Below, piece by piece: positions 26,981 through 34,773 of a stretch of 64,000 nt of DNA. The DNA comes from Leuconostoc palmae (GTDB lineage: Bacteria > Bacillota > Bacilli > Lactobacillales > Lactobacillaceae): NCBI RefSeq assembly GCF_019656075.1, contig NZ_BPKZ01000001.1, positions 124,001 to 188,000 on the forward strand, in the 5' to 3' direction. Numbering within the stretch: position 1 is the first letter of the stretch; the number at the start of each line of letters is the position of its first letter. The notes beneath the pieces were generated by a model. It saw only the letters and a program-made list of their open reading frames with translations. It was not told where the DNA came from and did no database searches. Made by a program: the position numbers and the translations under genes.

Positions 26981-27841
26981 TTATTCTCCTCCTTTAAAAT
27001 AACTCAATGGTTTCTGTACTTCGGTTTTTGTCCCGTGATATTTTTTAGATATATATTCTTGTGATGATTCGCTGTGATATAACGTCAATAACTTTTGATA
27101 AGTTTTGTTGTCTTTATTTTTGTTAGACGTTGCTAGGATATTAATATTATCACGAGTGTCACTGCTAACATGTTCATAAGCCAAAGCATCTTTTAGAACA
27201 TTTAAGCCACTTGCTTGTGAAACAGAATTTGAAATTAAAACGGCAGCTATTTTAGGATCTTTAACCACCCTACCACCAGTTGTATCATCAATTTCCTGAA
27301 ATTTAAAATGATGGGGATTACTGCTTATCTTTTCAATTCCATCCAAAGCGCTAAAGTGATTATCTAATTTAATTAAGCCATTATCAGATAATAATTTCAA
27401 ACCTCTTGATTCATCTGCTAAATCTTTTGCAATCGCTATTGTTGCACCATCTGGAATATCATCTAAGGAATGATAATGGCTTGAATATATCCCCATTGGT
27501 TCTAGATAGGTTGTTCCAATATTGATTAATTTTCCAACTTTACTAGACTTATTAAACGCTTCAAAATAACTGTAACTTTGGAAAGCGTTAACATCTACTT
27601 GCCCTTGGGCAGTAGCCACATTTAAGGATTGACCATCGGTAAATTCTTTAACATTAATATCTAAATGTAATATCTTGGCCTCATGACTTTTAGCGAGGTG
27701 ACGCCATATATCAGCATCACTAGTCACGGAACCCACAGTTATCTGATGCGTTGATTTTTTAGCATGAAACAGTGTGAAACTCAAACCGAACAATATCATT
27801 AAACCAACAATTGACAAAATTATTTTGCTTTTTCTTTTCAA
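26981..27841 (-). CDS. MetQ/NlpA-family methionine-binding protein without lipobox cysteine
   Basis: 286-residue NlpA/MetQ substrate-binding protein. One N-terminal hydrophobic helix is followed by the family pattern [16 protein letters not shown] and, later, [15 protein letters not shown]. It probably binds methionine for an ABC importer, but no metN or metI is nearby. The lipobox cysteine is missing ([11 protein letters not shown]). The start is TTG; the one at 27841 is spaced 9 bases from AGGAG (27851-27855), the one at 27847 only 3. Its last codons contain the luxS SD. Confidence 0.82.
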   Translation of the reverse strand: MKRKSKIILSIVGLMILFGLSFTLFHAKKSTHQITVGSVTSDADIWRHLAKSHEAKILHLDINVKEFTDGQSLNVATAQGQVDVNAFQSYSYFEAFNKSSKVGKLINIGTTYLEPMGIYSSHYHSLDDIPDGATIAIAKDLADESRGLKLLSDNGLIKLDNHFSALDGIEKISSNPHHFKFQEIDDTTGGRVVKDPKIAAVLISNSVSQASGLNVLKDALAYEHVSSDTRDNINILATSNKNKDNKTYQKLLTLYHSESSQEYISKKYHGTKTEVQKPLSYFKGGE

Positions 27842-27860
27842 ATACAACTTCTCCTATACG

Positions 27861-28991
27861 TTATTTTACTAATGTCAATTCTTGATCAGCGACTTGTTTA
27901 ATTAATGCTAATTTTTGCCACTGATCTTCAATGGTTAATATATTTCCTTCTTCTGTCGAAGAAAAACCACATTGAGTTGACAGTGCAAGCTGTGACTTTG
28001 GCACAAATTCTGTTGCTTGGTTAATACGAGATAAAATTTCATCAATATTTTCTAATTCTGCAGATTTAGATGTAAATAACCCAAGGACAATCTCTACATT
28101 TTCACGATTGTGCCATATTTCTTCTAGAGGAGCAAAATCGCCAGAACGTTCATTATCATATTCTAAGAAAAAAGCATCATAATTCAGTTGACCTAAATAT
28201 TTAGCGACAGCTTGGTAACTACCTTCGAACAAATAAGTGGACTTAAAGTTACCTCGGCAGATATGAGTTGATAACTTAAGATCATCTGGTAATCCTGATA
28301 ATGCTTTATTAATCACATAGACGTCATCTTCTGCTAGCTTCTCTAATGACTTTTTTACTTCGGGCTGATCTCTATTGTGGTTAATTTGATTGATTAAATA
28401 TGCCCAGGTTGTATCATCTAATTGGATATATCTAGCACCTCTATCATAAAAATGCTGTAAAGTATCATGATATGCTTGAGCCAAATCATCTAAAAAGTCT
28501 GTCCATTTTTCATAATATTTTTCCCAACCGTCTGATCTTTTGTCACGATTTATAATGAGACTGGGTGATGGAATTGTTTGCTTGGGTTCTATGCCATTAG
28601 GAACAATTGACTTTAGGTAATCAAAATCTTTAAAAAATGGATGATTTAAGTTAGCATGTACTTTTCCAACTAAGCGAATATTTGTTGAACGTGTCTTTTC
28701 ACCATGAAATTTGTATGAGTCTTCTTGATCATAGAATTCAAAACCACCTAAGTACCCCAGAAAATCTAAATGCCACCATGAACGATTAAATTCCCCATCA
28801 GTCACAGCCAACAAACCAGCTTCAACTTGTTTGTCTACAAGTTTCTTTATTTCTTCATGTTGCACAATAAGTAACTCATCTTTGGTGATTTCACCATTCT
28901 CAAATTGCGCACGTGCCTGTTTTAATCTTTCAGGTCTCAAATAAGATCCCACCTGATCGAAAATATAGTTTAACTTTTTTGGTTCTGACAT
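27861..28991 (-). CDS. MetE-like methyltransferase, YxjG/YxjH family (copy 2)
   Basis: 376-residue paralogue of the gene at 25204-26331, with the same catalytic features: FDQVGSYLRPERL at the start, LSTHICRGNF (about 240-249) and ALSTQCGFSS (about 344-353). It is the first gene after the T-box leader and has SD AAAGGAG. With MetQ-like and luxS it forms a methionine salvage operon. Confidence 0.88.
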   Translation of the reverse strand: MSEPKKLNYIFDQVGSYLRPERLKQARAQFENGEITKDELLIVQHEEIKKLVDKQVEAGLLAVTDGEFNRSWWHLDFLGYLGGFEFYDQEDSYKFHGEKTRSTNIRLVGKVHANLNHPFFKDFDYLKSIVPNGIEPKQTIPSPSLIINRDKRSDGWEKYYEKWTDFLDDLAQAYHDTLQHFYDRGARYIQLDDTTWAYLINQINHNRDQPEVKKSLEKLAEDDVYVINKALSGLPDDLKLSTHICRGNFKSTYLFEGSYQAVAKYLGQLNYDAFFLEYDNERSGDFAPLEEIWHNRENVEIVLGLFTSKSAELENIDEILSRINQATEFVPKSQLALSTQCGFSSTEEGNILTIEDQWQKLALIKQVADQELTLVK

Positions 28992-29020
28992 CTTGTTACT
29001 CTCCTTTTATTCAACTGCCA

Positions 29021-29354
29021 CAAAAAAATCCCGTAGTTCAATCATATGACTGAACTACGGGACGTTAAAATGACGTGTTACCACCCGGTATTCATATAGG
29101 ACTTTCGACCTATACCTTTAAACGTACGCTTTGTAAAAATCGTCGAGAACATCTGTGATAATTACTTAGTTATACGTTGTGCAATAACGGACACTACCGA
29201 TTTTAATTCACCGCGCAACACATATGAGTGTTCGCTTGCTCATCTCCATAAAAAACTCCAAGACCATTTTCTACAACTGCCAAATACCCACTTGCACCAA
29301 ATGTGAGTTCTCTACAAGATATTGGTTGTATACTTATCTCATCAACGTTATGTT
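29021..29354 (-). promoter_or_regulatory. T-box leader, probably methionine-specific
   Basis: The T-box core CCGGGTGGTAACACG lies at 29074-29088 (minus strand), followed by a perfect 12-bp terminator stem (29029-29040 with 29051-29062) and a T run. Upstream, a GGTGCAAG motif fits the Stem I apical loop, and ATG at 29247-29249 or 29241-29243 could be the specifier. The 5' end comes from a promoter at 29361-29389. Downstream genes (MetE-like, MetQ-like, luxS) support tRNA-Met. The specifier is not certain. Confidence 0.85.
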
Positions 29355-29360
29355 GGTTAT

Positions 29361-29389
29361 ACTTTATCGCCAACATTATGAGATGTCAA
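29361..29389 (-). promoter_or_regulatory. Promoter of the T-box operon, flanked by an inverted repeat
   Basis: TTGACA (29384-29389), 17 bases, TAAAGT (29361-29366) on the minus strand. The -10 box sits between ATGTTGG and CCAACAT arms (about 29350-29376), with ATCTCAT/ATGAGAT further out. Confidence 0.65.
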
Positions 29390-29462
29390 TACTTTTTTAA
29401 AAAAAATTTATTTTTATCATTTTTTTGACACATTAAAATTAAACTTTTATATGTTTTTATGG

Positions 29463-29492
29463 TATACTTTTCAAAAACTTAGAGAATAGGAG
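29463..29492 (+). promoter_or_regulatory. Extended -10 promoter and SD of thioredoxin-like gene
   Basis: TGGTATACT (TG at 29460-29461, TATACT at 29463-29468) is an extended -10 without a good -35. AGGAG at 29488-29492 precedes the ATG at 29499. Confidence 0.5.
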
Positions 29493-29498
29493 TTTATC

Positions 29499-29828
29499 AT
29501 GTACGAACCAACAAAAAATAGTGATGCTGTTTTGGAAAACTATATCCATGAATCTGGTCGTCATGTCATGTTTTTATCAGCTGACTGGTGTGGCGATTGC
29601 CGAGTAATCAAGCCATTTGTCCAAAATATAAAAGATCATGTATCACAAACTGCTACATGGTTTGATGCAGATCGTGATGATAATATCGCCGTTGCCAAAA
29701 AATATAATATGCGTGGTATTCCTTCATTTGTATTATTCGAAGATGGCAAAGAGATTTCCCGCATTGGACATGGTGAACGTTTAACGCCACAACAAGTTCT
29801 TGAGTGGTACGATACAACGTTAAATTAA
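29499..29828 (+). CDS. Thioredoxin-like protein with CGDC active site
   Basis: 109-residue thioredoxin fold protein. The active site reads WCGDC (Cys31-x-x-Cys34) instead of the canonical WCGPC. The cis-proline region GIPSFVLFEDGKE (about 74-86) is normal. Replacing Pro by Asp between the cysteines should change its redox potential and partner choice. It is probably a general or dedicated disulfide reductant. It is a single plus-strand gene with its own promoter and terminator, convergent with the broken VOC gene. Confidence 0.88.
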   Translation: MYEPTKNSDAVLENYIHESGRHVMFLSADWCGDCRVIKPFVQNIKDHVSQTATWFDADRDDNIAVAKKYNMRGIPSFVLFEDGKEISRIGHGERLTPQQVLEWYDTTLN

Positions 29829-29855
29829 AAAACTCGGTTAAAACGAGGTTTTTTT
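29827..29855. terminator. Terminator after thioredoxin-like gene
   Basis: AACTCG and CGAGGTT pair with one bulged base around a short loop and run into T residues on the plus strand. The A run on the left side gives partial activity in reverse. Confidence 0.75.
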
Positions 29856-29856
29856 A

Positions 29857-30243
29857 TTATAATATTTGACAAAATTCAATGATTTCTTTATTAGGACCAA
29901 GTATATTGAAGTAACGTATGCCATTATCCCAGAAAGTTTTGATAGACTGAATATTTGAATCAATTAATTCAAATTTCCCAGCTTTTATAATTTCAAAAGC
30001 TTTATCAATATCAGTTGTATTCAATGAAAAATGATTAATTGCCCCTGAATGTCCGGTACTATCTCCTTCCCAAGTTTCGATGACAAGATTACCGAATTTC
30101 ATAAACGCACAACGACTATCATCATTATGAAATAATCCAGCTTCTGTGAAACCTAATGATTGATAAAACTTTATTGTTTTTTCTAAATCTTATGTTGGCA
30201 TACCAATATGTTGTAACCCCGTAAAATAATTACTAATAGTCAT
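29857..30243 (-). pseudogene. VOC (glyoxalase-like) protein gene with an internal stop
   Basis: Reading from the ATG at 30243 gives MTISNYFTGLQHIGMPT, then TAA at codon 18 (30190-30192), then an intact frame DLEKTIKFYQSLGF... continuing to 29857. The whole frame of 128 codons matches the vicinal oxygen chelate family (early His, SLGF, HFSLNTTDID, final Glu in EIIEFCQIL). Only this stop breaks it. A good SD (AAAGGG) remains before codon 1. A shorter protein of 81 residues could start at 30102 but would lack the first metal-binding His. Sequencing error is the alternative. Confidence 0.8.
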
Positions 30244-30258
30244 TTTTATCCCTTTCTA

Positions 30259-31590
30259 CTATTCAATATCATGCTTAATTTCTGTTGCAAAGAAGTAACT
30301 TACTAATGCAAATGCAATTGTTGGTACGATAAATGATAGTTGCATCGAACCTACAGCATCTGACACCACACCTTGAATTGCTGGTACAACAGCGCCTCCA
30401 ACAATTGCCATAACTAAAATAGCTCCTGCTGTCTCTGTATGCCTCTTATCTTCCACATTATCCAAAGTATGCGCATAAATGGTTGGCCACTGTGGTCCAA
30501 AGAAAAAACTAGCACCGACTGCAGCATATACAGCGAGCATACCAGGAGCAAACGTTGCGACTAATAGGAAAACGGTTCCTAAAATTGAATAGCTCGTTAA
30601 AACTTTTGTTGGCTTGATTTGCGTAAATAGCCACGTAGCCACAACCTTACCCAAAAAGAAAACAATGTATGAATAGATCATAAAATTTGAAGCTTGTGCA
30701 TCAGTAATATTATGATTCATAACCAATGCAAGACGAATAGTAAATGACCAAACTGCTGTCTGCATCCCAACATAAATAAATTGTGCTAAAATGCCTTTTT
30801 TAAAGCGGTAGTTATGAATTAAATACACAATTGATTCTTTAAAGTTCACTTTTGGTTGTTTACTTTCGTCAACAACTGGTTTAGCACTAGGCATTTTTGT
30901 AAAAGCTAGAACAATCAACATCGCAATTAATACAAACAAAATATACTTGTATGGTTGTAATGTTAGTTGTAACATTTTTTCACCGTATGCAATACGCTCA
31001 GCGCCTTGCATACCACTCATTTTTTCTGACAAATTGCCCACTGATCCAAAAATCAGATACTTTCCCAATAAGATACCCGTAATACTACCGATAGGATTTA
31101 AAATTTGTGAAATGTTTAACCGCAAATTAGCATACTTTTTAGGTCCCATCATTGAGCTATATGTATCACTGGCTGTCTCTAAAAATGATAAACCAATCGC
31201 AATCGCAAAAATTGCAACTAGAAACATAGAATATGTCGCCACTCGAGAAGCCGGAAAAAATAATCCTGCACCAAGTATGTACGCTACTAGACCAGTCATT
31301 ATTGTCACTTTATATGATGCTTTACGTATTACAAAACTAGCCGGGATAGCCACTAAAAAGTAGCCCCCATAAAACGCAGACTGCACGAAAGCGGTAGCTG
31401 CATCGTTTAATTCAAATACCGTTTTAAATTGCGTAATCAAAATATCATTCAAACTAGCTGCTGTTCCCCATAACGGAAACATTAATGAAACCACAATAAA
31501 CTGAAATATCGGTGTCTTTTTTAAATAACCATCAGCTAATTGTCCAAAATCATGATGCTTTTTTGTTGTGCTACCAACAGTGTTAATCAT
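30259..31590 (-). CDS. FucP-type MFS sugar:proton symporter
   Basis: 443-residue major facilitator with about 12 membrane helices. The first helix reads FIVVSLMFPLWGTAASLNDIL, typical of the L-fucose permease (FucP/FHS) family. An SFLETASDTYSSMMGP segment follows helix 4, also FHS-like. It imports a hexose or deoxyhexose with protons. Whether fucose is the substrate cannot be said; no fucose catabolic genes are near. SD GAGGAG precedes the ATG. Two cre-like sites upstream imply carbon catabolite repression. Confidence 0.85.
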   Translation of the reverse strand: MINTVGSTTKKHHDFGQLADGYLKKTPIFQFIVVSLMFPLWGTAASLNDILITQFKTVFELNDAATAFVQSAFYGGYFLVAIPASFVIRKASYKVTIMTGLVAYILGAGLFFPASRVATYSMFLVAIFAIAIGLSFLETASDTYSSMMGPKKYANLRLNISQILNPIGSITGILLGKYLIFGSVGNLSEKMSGMQGAERIAYGEKMLQLTLQPYKYILFVLIAMLIVLAFTKMPSAKPVVDESKQPKVNFKESIVYLIHNYRFKKGILAQFIYVGMQTAVWSFTIRLALVMNHNITDAQASNFMIYSYIVFFLGKVVATWLFTQIKPTKVLTSYSILGTVFLLVATFAPGMLAVYAAVGASFFFGPQWPTIYAHTLDNVEDKRHTETAGAILVMAIVGGAVVPAIQGVVSDAVGSMQLSFIVPTIAFALVSYFFATEIKHDIE

Positions 31591-31618
31591 ACTGCTCTCC
31601 TCTATATAAAAAACTAAT

Positions 31619-31632
31619 TGTAAGCGTTTACA
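31619..31632 (-). promoter_or_regulatory. cre site upstream of FucP-like gene
   Basis: TGTAAACGCTTACA on the minus strand (TGTAAGCGTTTACA on plus) matches the cre consensus and lies 28 bases upstream of the start, downstream of a possible -10 TAACAT, so it could act as a roadblock. Confidence 0.7.
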
Positions 31633-31663
31633 ATTATTAATGTTAGCACATTTTAAAAGTTTA

Positions 31664-31677
31664 TGAAAGCCCTTTCA
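31664..31677 (-). promoter_or_regulatory. Second cre-like site upstream of FucP-like gene
   Basis: TGAAAGGGCTTTCA (minus strand), a palindrome with GG in place of the central CG. It overlaps the expected -35 region. Confidence 0.45.
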
Positions 31678-31694
31678 AAAGTGGTTTTATGAAC

Positions 31695-31735
31695 AAAAAA
31701 ACTATGTTTATCTTTAATAGATACCATAGTTTTTT
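31695..31735. terminator. Bidirectional terminator between htrA and FucP-like gene
   Basis: AAAAAACTATG (31695-31705) pairs with CATAGTTTTTT (31725-31735), with further TTTATCT/AGATA pairing inside. It lies just after the htrA stop. Confidence 0.8.
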
Positions 31736-31741
31736 AGCTTT

Positions 31742-32608
31742 TTATTTTTCAGTTTTATCAATAAAAGATTGTACGATGTCAGACGGGATAGAAAATCCCA
31801 TTCCTTCAACACTTGTACCGTCATCTGATGCCGCAATCTTAGAAGAATTAATACCGACAACTTTTCCTGACAGATCAATTAATGGTCCGCCAGAATTACC
31901 AGGATTAATCGCCGTATCAGTTTGAATAACTGTTTGCGTCCCATGCCCTGTGGCTTGTGACGATAATTCACGTCTTGGTGCAGAAACAATGCCGCTTGTA
32001 ACCGAAGTAGCATATTGTGACCCTAACGGCGAACCAATAGCCAAAACTTGTTGTCCAGACTGTATATTACTTGCTTTTTCAAGTGATGCACTAGTTTTAA
32101 TCAAATTTGTTTCGGTTTTGATTAGAGCAAGATCTTTTTGGGCATCAGTTCCCACAACTGTCGCTTTGGCTTTATCGCCATTAGCCGTAATGATTTGTAA
32201 TGCATTGGAATGCGCTACAACATGATTATTAGTGATAATATAGGCAAAACCGTTATCAATTTTGTAAACAACACCGGAGCCTTCAGAAGCAGTTTCTAAC
32301 TGTCCATTTTGATTCCCTTGTGAAGAATTTTGTCCAAATAAACCCGAAAAACCATTTATTGGTTGAGACGATTCTTTTTGCATGTTCTGAACTGTCACAA
32401 CTGCATTTTTAACTTTATTATAGGCTGTAGTAGCCTGATCCTGACTTGTATATGCAGTTTTATCAATATTTGTTTGTCCAGAAATGTTAGCCACTTTCTC
32501 AGTGGCTGGTTGCCTTTGAAACCAAGAATTAGTTTGTGTTCCCGAATAAACGACACCACCACCAACAAGAGCTGCTACCACTGCTACAGTAACTAGCGCA
32601 TGTTTCAT
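31742..32608 (-). CDS. HtrA-like serine protease lacking a PDZ domain
   Basis: 288-residue trypsin-like protease with an N-terminal signal-anchor (about 3-24) and a Gln/Asn/Gly-rich linker (about 85-105). The catalytic triad is complete: NNHVVAH, KDLALIK and GNSGGPL. It ends at SFIDKTEK, where HtrA/DegP proteins normally continue into a PDZ domain. No PDZ frame follows; a terminator comes at once. It should degrade misfolded proteins at the membrane surface. I chose the ATG at 32608, with GGAGGG upstream. It is third after a response regulator and kinase, as in streptococcal CiaRH-HtrA regulation. Confidence 0.85.
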   Translation of the reverse strand: MKHALVTVAVVAALVGGGVVYSGTQTNSWFQRQPATEKVANISGQTNIDKTAYTSQDQATTAYNKVKNAVVTVQNMQKESSQPINGFSGLFGQNSSQGNQNGQLETASEGSGVVYKIDNGFAYIITNNHVVAHSNALQIITANGDKAKATVVGTDAQKDLALIKTETNLIKTSASLEKASNIQSGQQVLAIGSPLGSQYATSVTSGIVSAPRRELSSQATGHGTQTVIQTDTAINPGNSGGPLIDLSGKVVGINSSKIAASDDGTSVEGMGFSIPSDIVQSFIDKTEK

Positions 32609-32662
32609 AATATGACCCTCCATTGTTTTTAATAAGTATAAAATAGATAGTTTTATTGAAAA

Positions 32663-33949
32663 TTAAAGTGGTAAAGTAATTTTAAATATTGTGCCCTTAG
32701 GTTCATTATCTGTAACCGCTATTTTACCACCATGCGCTCTGACAATCCATTCAGCAATTGACAAACCTAATCCTGTACCACCAGTCTCACGACTACCTGT
32801 TTTATCTTCTCGATAAAAGCGGTCAAAAATATGCTTTTTTGCTTCATCACTAATACCTTGCCCTGTATCGGAAACTGAAATAACAAACTTCTTCTTTTCT
32901 ATAGTAGCAGTAACAGAAACAGTTGCGCCTGTATCTGAATATTTCATAGCATTATCAACTAATAAAACAATTAACTGATGAATTCTTTTTTGATCAATAT
33001 ACACTGGTTGGTTCACATGCACTGATAAGAGCACTTCTTTACCGTCAAATTCAGCCATTTCTTGATAAGGTGCAATAATGCAAGATAAAAACTGAGCTAC
33101 ATCTGTTTCTTCTTTTTCAATACGTGTCATATTGGATTCTGATTTAGCTAATGTCAGCATATTATTAGTTAACGAGGTTAAGCGTCTGATTTCAGATAGC
33201 GATAAAATAATAGCATTTGACTGTTCACGAACAGTTGATTCTGGATGTGTTAACATGTTTTCCAGTTTTCCTTGAATCACTGCCATTGGTGTACGTAGTT
33301 CATGCGCAGCATTATTAACAAAATCTTGTTGTTGTTGCCAAGACTTAATAATTGGTTTCATATTTTTGAGGCTAATCCAATACGACACCATTAATGCTAA
33401 CAAACCAAACATGCCAAAAGACCATAAAATAACTTTTTTAAAATGGTTAAGGTTAAAGATAGTATCTGTCACATTAACGGTAATCATACCGTATTTAACA
33501 AGCTGCCCCTTATTGTTATGCGTATTGTCAATAAACTCAACCGTTGCGACACGATAATAGTTATCCCCAAGTTTGACAGTTTTAGGTTGGTCTGTCAAAG
33601 AAGGCGAACGATATTTAAATTGCTTACGGTAAATTTCTTGTAGGGGTTCTGGCACATGATCATCCACAATCAACTTTTTATTTTTATCGTAGACCCAGAC
33701 ATCTGCTAACGTATTGGATTGCAATAACATCGGTGATTTTCGATTACTATCTTCTGAATCTTTTAAAGCACCAGCCAAATTAAACTGCTTAATTTGCTGA
33801 TTGATTGCCAAATCTGAATTTTGAAATATAGTGCGTGTATAGGATATAAACATCACGCCACCAAGCACCGAGAATATAACAAAAAAACTAACAATTAACA
33901 GTAAAAATCCCCTAATTTGTTGTTGTTTATTAATAACATTAGGCATCAT
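32663..33949 (-). CDS. Membrane sensor histidine kinase
   Basis: 428-residue kinase. Membrane helices lie at about 14-36 and 172-192, with a sensor domain of about 130 residues outside. The phosphorylated His is in NNAAHELRTP (about 217). The N box is DNAMKYSD; G boxes are DTGQGI and GGTGLGLSIAEWIV. HAMP is not obvious. It should phosphorylate the response regulator whose gene it overlaps by 11 bases. Two ATGs are adjacent (33949, 33946). Together with the regulator and downstream htrA it looks like an envelope stress system. Confidence 0.9.
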   Translation of the reverse strand: MMPNVINKQQQIRGFLLLIVSFFVIFSVLGGVMFISYTRTIFQNSDLAINQQIKQFNLAGALKDSEDSNRKSPMLLQSNTLADVWVYDKNKKLIVDDHVPEPLQEIYRKQFKYRSPSLTDQPKTVKLGDNYYRVATVEFIDNTHNNKGQLVKYGMITVNVTDTIFNLNHFKKVILWSFGMFGLLALMVSYWISLKNMKPIIKSWQQQQDFVNNAAHELRTPMAVIQGKLENMLTHPESTVREQSNAIILSLSEIRRLTSLTNNMLTLAKSESNMTRIEKEETDVAQFLSCIIAPYQEMAEFDGKEVLLSVHVNQPVYIDQKRIHQLIVLLVDNAMKYSDTGATVSVTATIEKKKFVISVSDTGQGISDEAKKHIFDRFYREDKTGSRETGGTGLGLSIAEWIVRAHGGKIAVTDNEPKGTIFKITLPL

Positions 33950-34628
33950 CGACCTCTAAGATAAATCCAATGTTACGCAAGGTTTTGATCAAATCATTTT
34001 GCCCTACTGCTTCTAATTTACGACGTAAGTTGTTTAAGTAGATGTTAACCACATTAATTGTCGTATCAGAATCAATTCCCCACACGCGATCAAATATTTG
34101 ATCACGAGTCACGATAATATTCTTGTTTTGGGCTAGATATGTCAAAATGTCAAATTCTTTACCAACTAATTTCACAGGTTTCCCATGGACTTGGACGCCA
34201 CGATTTTCAAGATTAATTAGTACGTCTCCAACAGTAATCATGTTGTCTTCAGAATAAACCCCTGCTCGTCGTAACAATGCTTTGACTCGCACAAGTAACT
34301 CTTCACGATAAAATGGCTTGGTAAGATAATCATCAGCACCAACATTGAAACCTTCTAATTTATCATCTAATGATGTTTTAGCTGTTAAAATAAGTACTGG
34401 TGTTTCAACATCATTATCACGTAAGTGTTTAATCACCGACAAGCCATCCTCGCCTGGTAACATTAAATCAGAAATAATAAGATCATATGGTGACTCTTGC
34501 CCTTCATATTCACCATCTAGCCCGTTAGTGACAACATTAACATCAGCAAAATCTTGCAAAAAACCAACTATATTATCCGCTAAGTTTACATCGTCTTCGA
34601 TCAATAAGATTTTAATTGCTTTTGACAT
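33939..34628 (-). CDS. OmpR-family response regulator
   Basis: 229-residue regulator. The receiver domain has the acidic pair EDD (about 10-12), the phosphorylated Asp in IISDLMLPGEDG, the T in LILTAKTS and Lys in LTKPF. The OmpR winged helix (about 125-229) carries VVNIYLNNLRRKL. The ATG at 34628 follows GGAGAAAATC; an ATG 12 bases earlier lacks an SD. It is first in the regulator-kinase-htrA operon. An inverted repeat lies upstream. Confidence 0.92.
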   Translation of the reverse strand: MSKAIKILLIEDDVNLADNIVGFLQDFADVNVVTNGLDGEYEGQESPYDLIISDLMLPGEDGLSVIKHLRDNDVETPVLILTAKTSLDDKLEGFNVGADDYLTKPFYREELLVRVKALLRRAGVYSEDNMITVGDVLINLENRGVQVHGKPVKLVGKEFDILTYLAQNKNIIVTRDQIFDRVWGIDSDTTINVVNIYLNNLRRKLEAVGQNDLIKTLRNIGFILEVDDA

Positions 34629-34703
34629 GATTTTCTCCACTGTCCTTTTATGATTGAGATAATTTTACGTCTTTATGATTAATATCAGATTAAAGAAAAA
34701 ATT

Positions 34704-34730
34704 AAGATTAATTTCTATCTAATTAATCTT
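34704..34730. repeat. Inverted repeat upstream of response regulator gene
   Basis: AAGATTAAT and ATTAATCTT separated by 9 bases. Further TTAATC repeats follow towards the gene. It could be the regulator's own binding site. No clear promoter is visible. Confidence 0.45.
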
Positions 34731-34740
34731 ATCATATAAA

Positions 34741-34769
34741 AAAACACCTTATCACATATAAGGTGTTTT
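34741..34769. terminator. Terminator after Ni/Co transporter gene
   Basis: AAAACACCTTAT and ATAAGGTGTTTT form a 12-bp stem, flanked by A and T runs. It lies 5 bases after the end of the gene on the minus strand and closes the leu operon. Confidence 0.9.
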
Positions 34770-34773
34770 TTCA

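Noticed and set aside
30947-31363. Plus-strand frame of 138 codons opposite the FucP-like permease
   Set aside because: A mirror frame of a membrane protein gene, without SD or family match.
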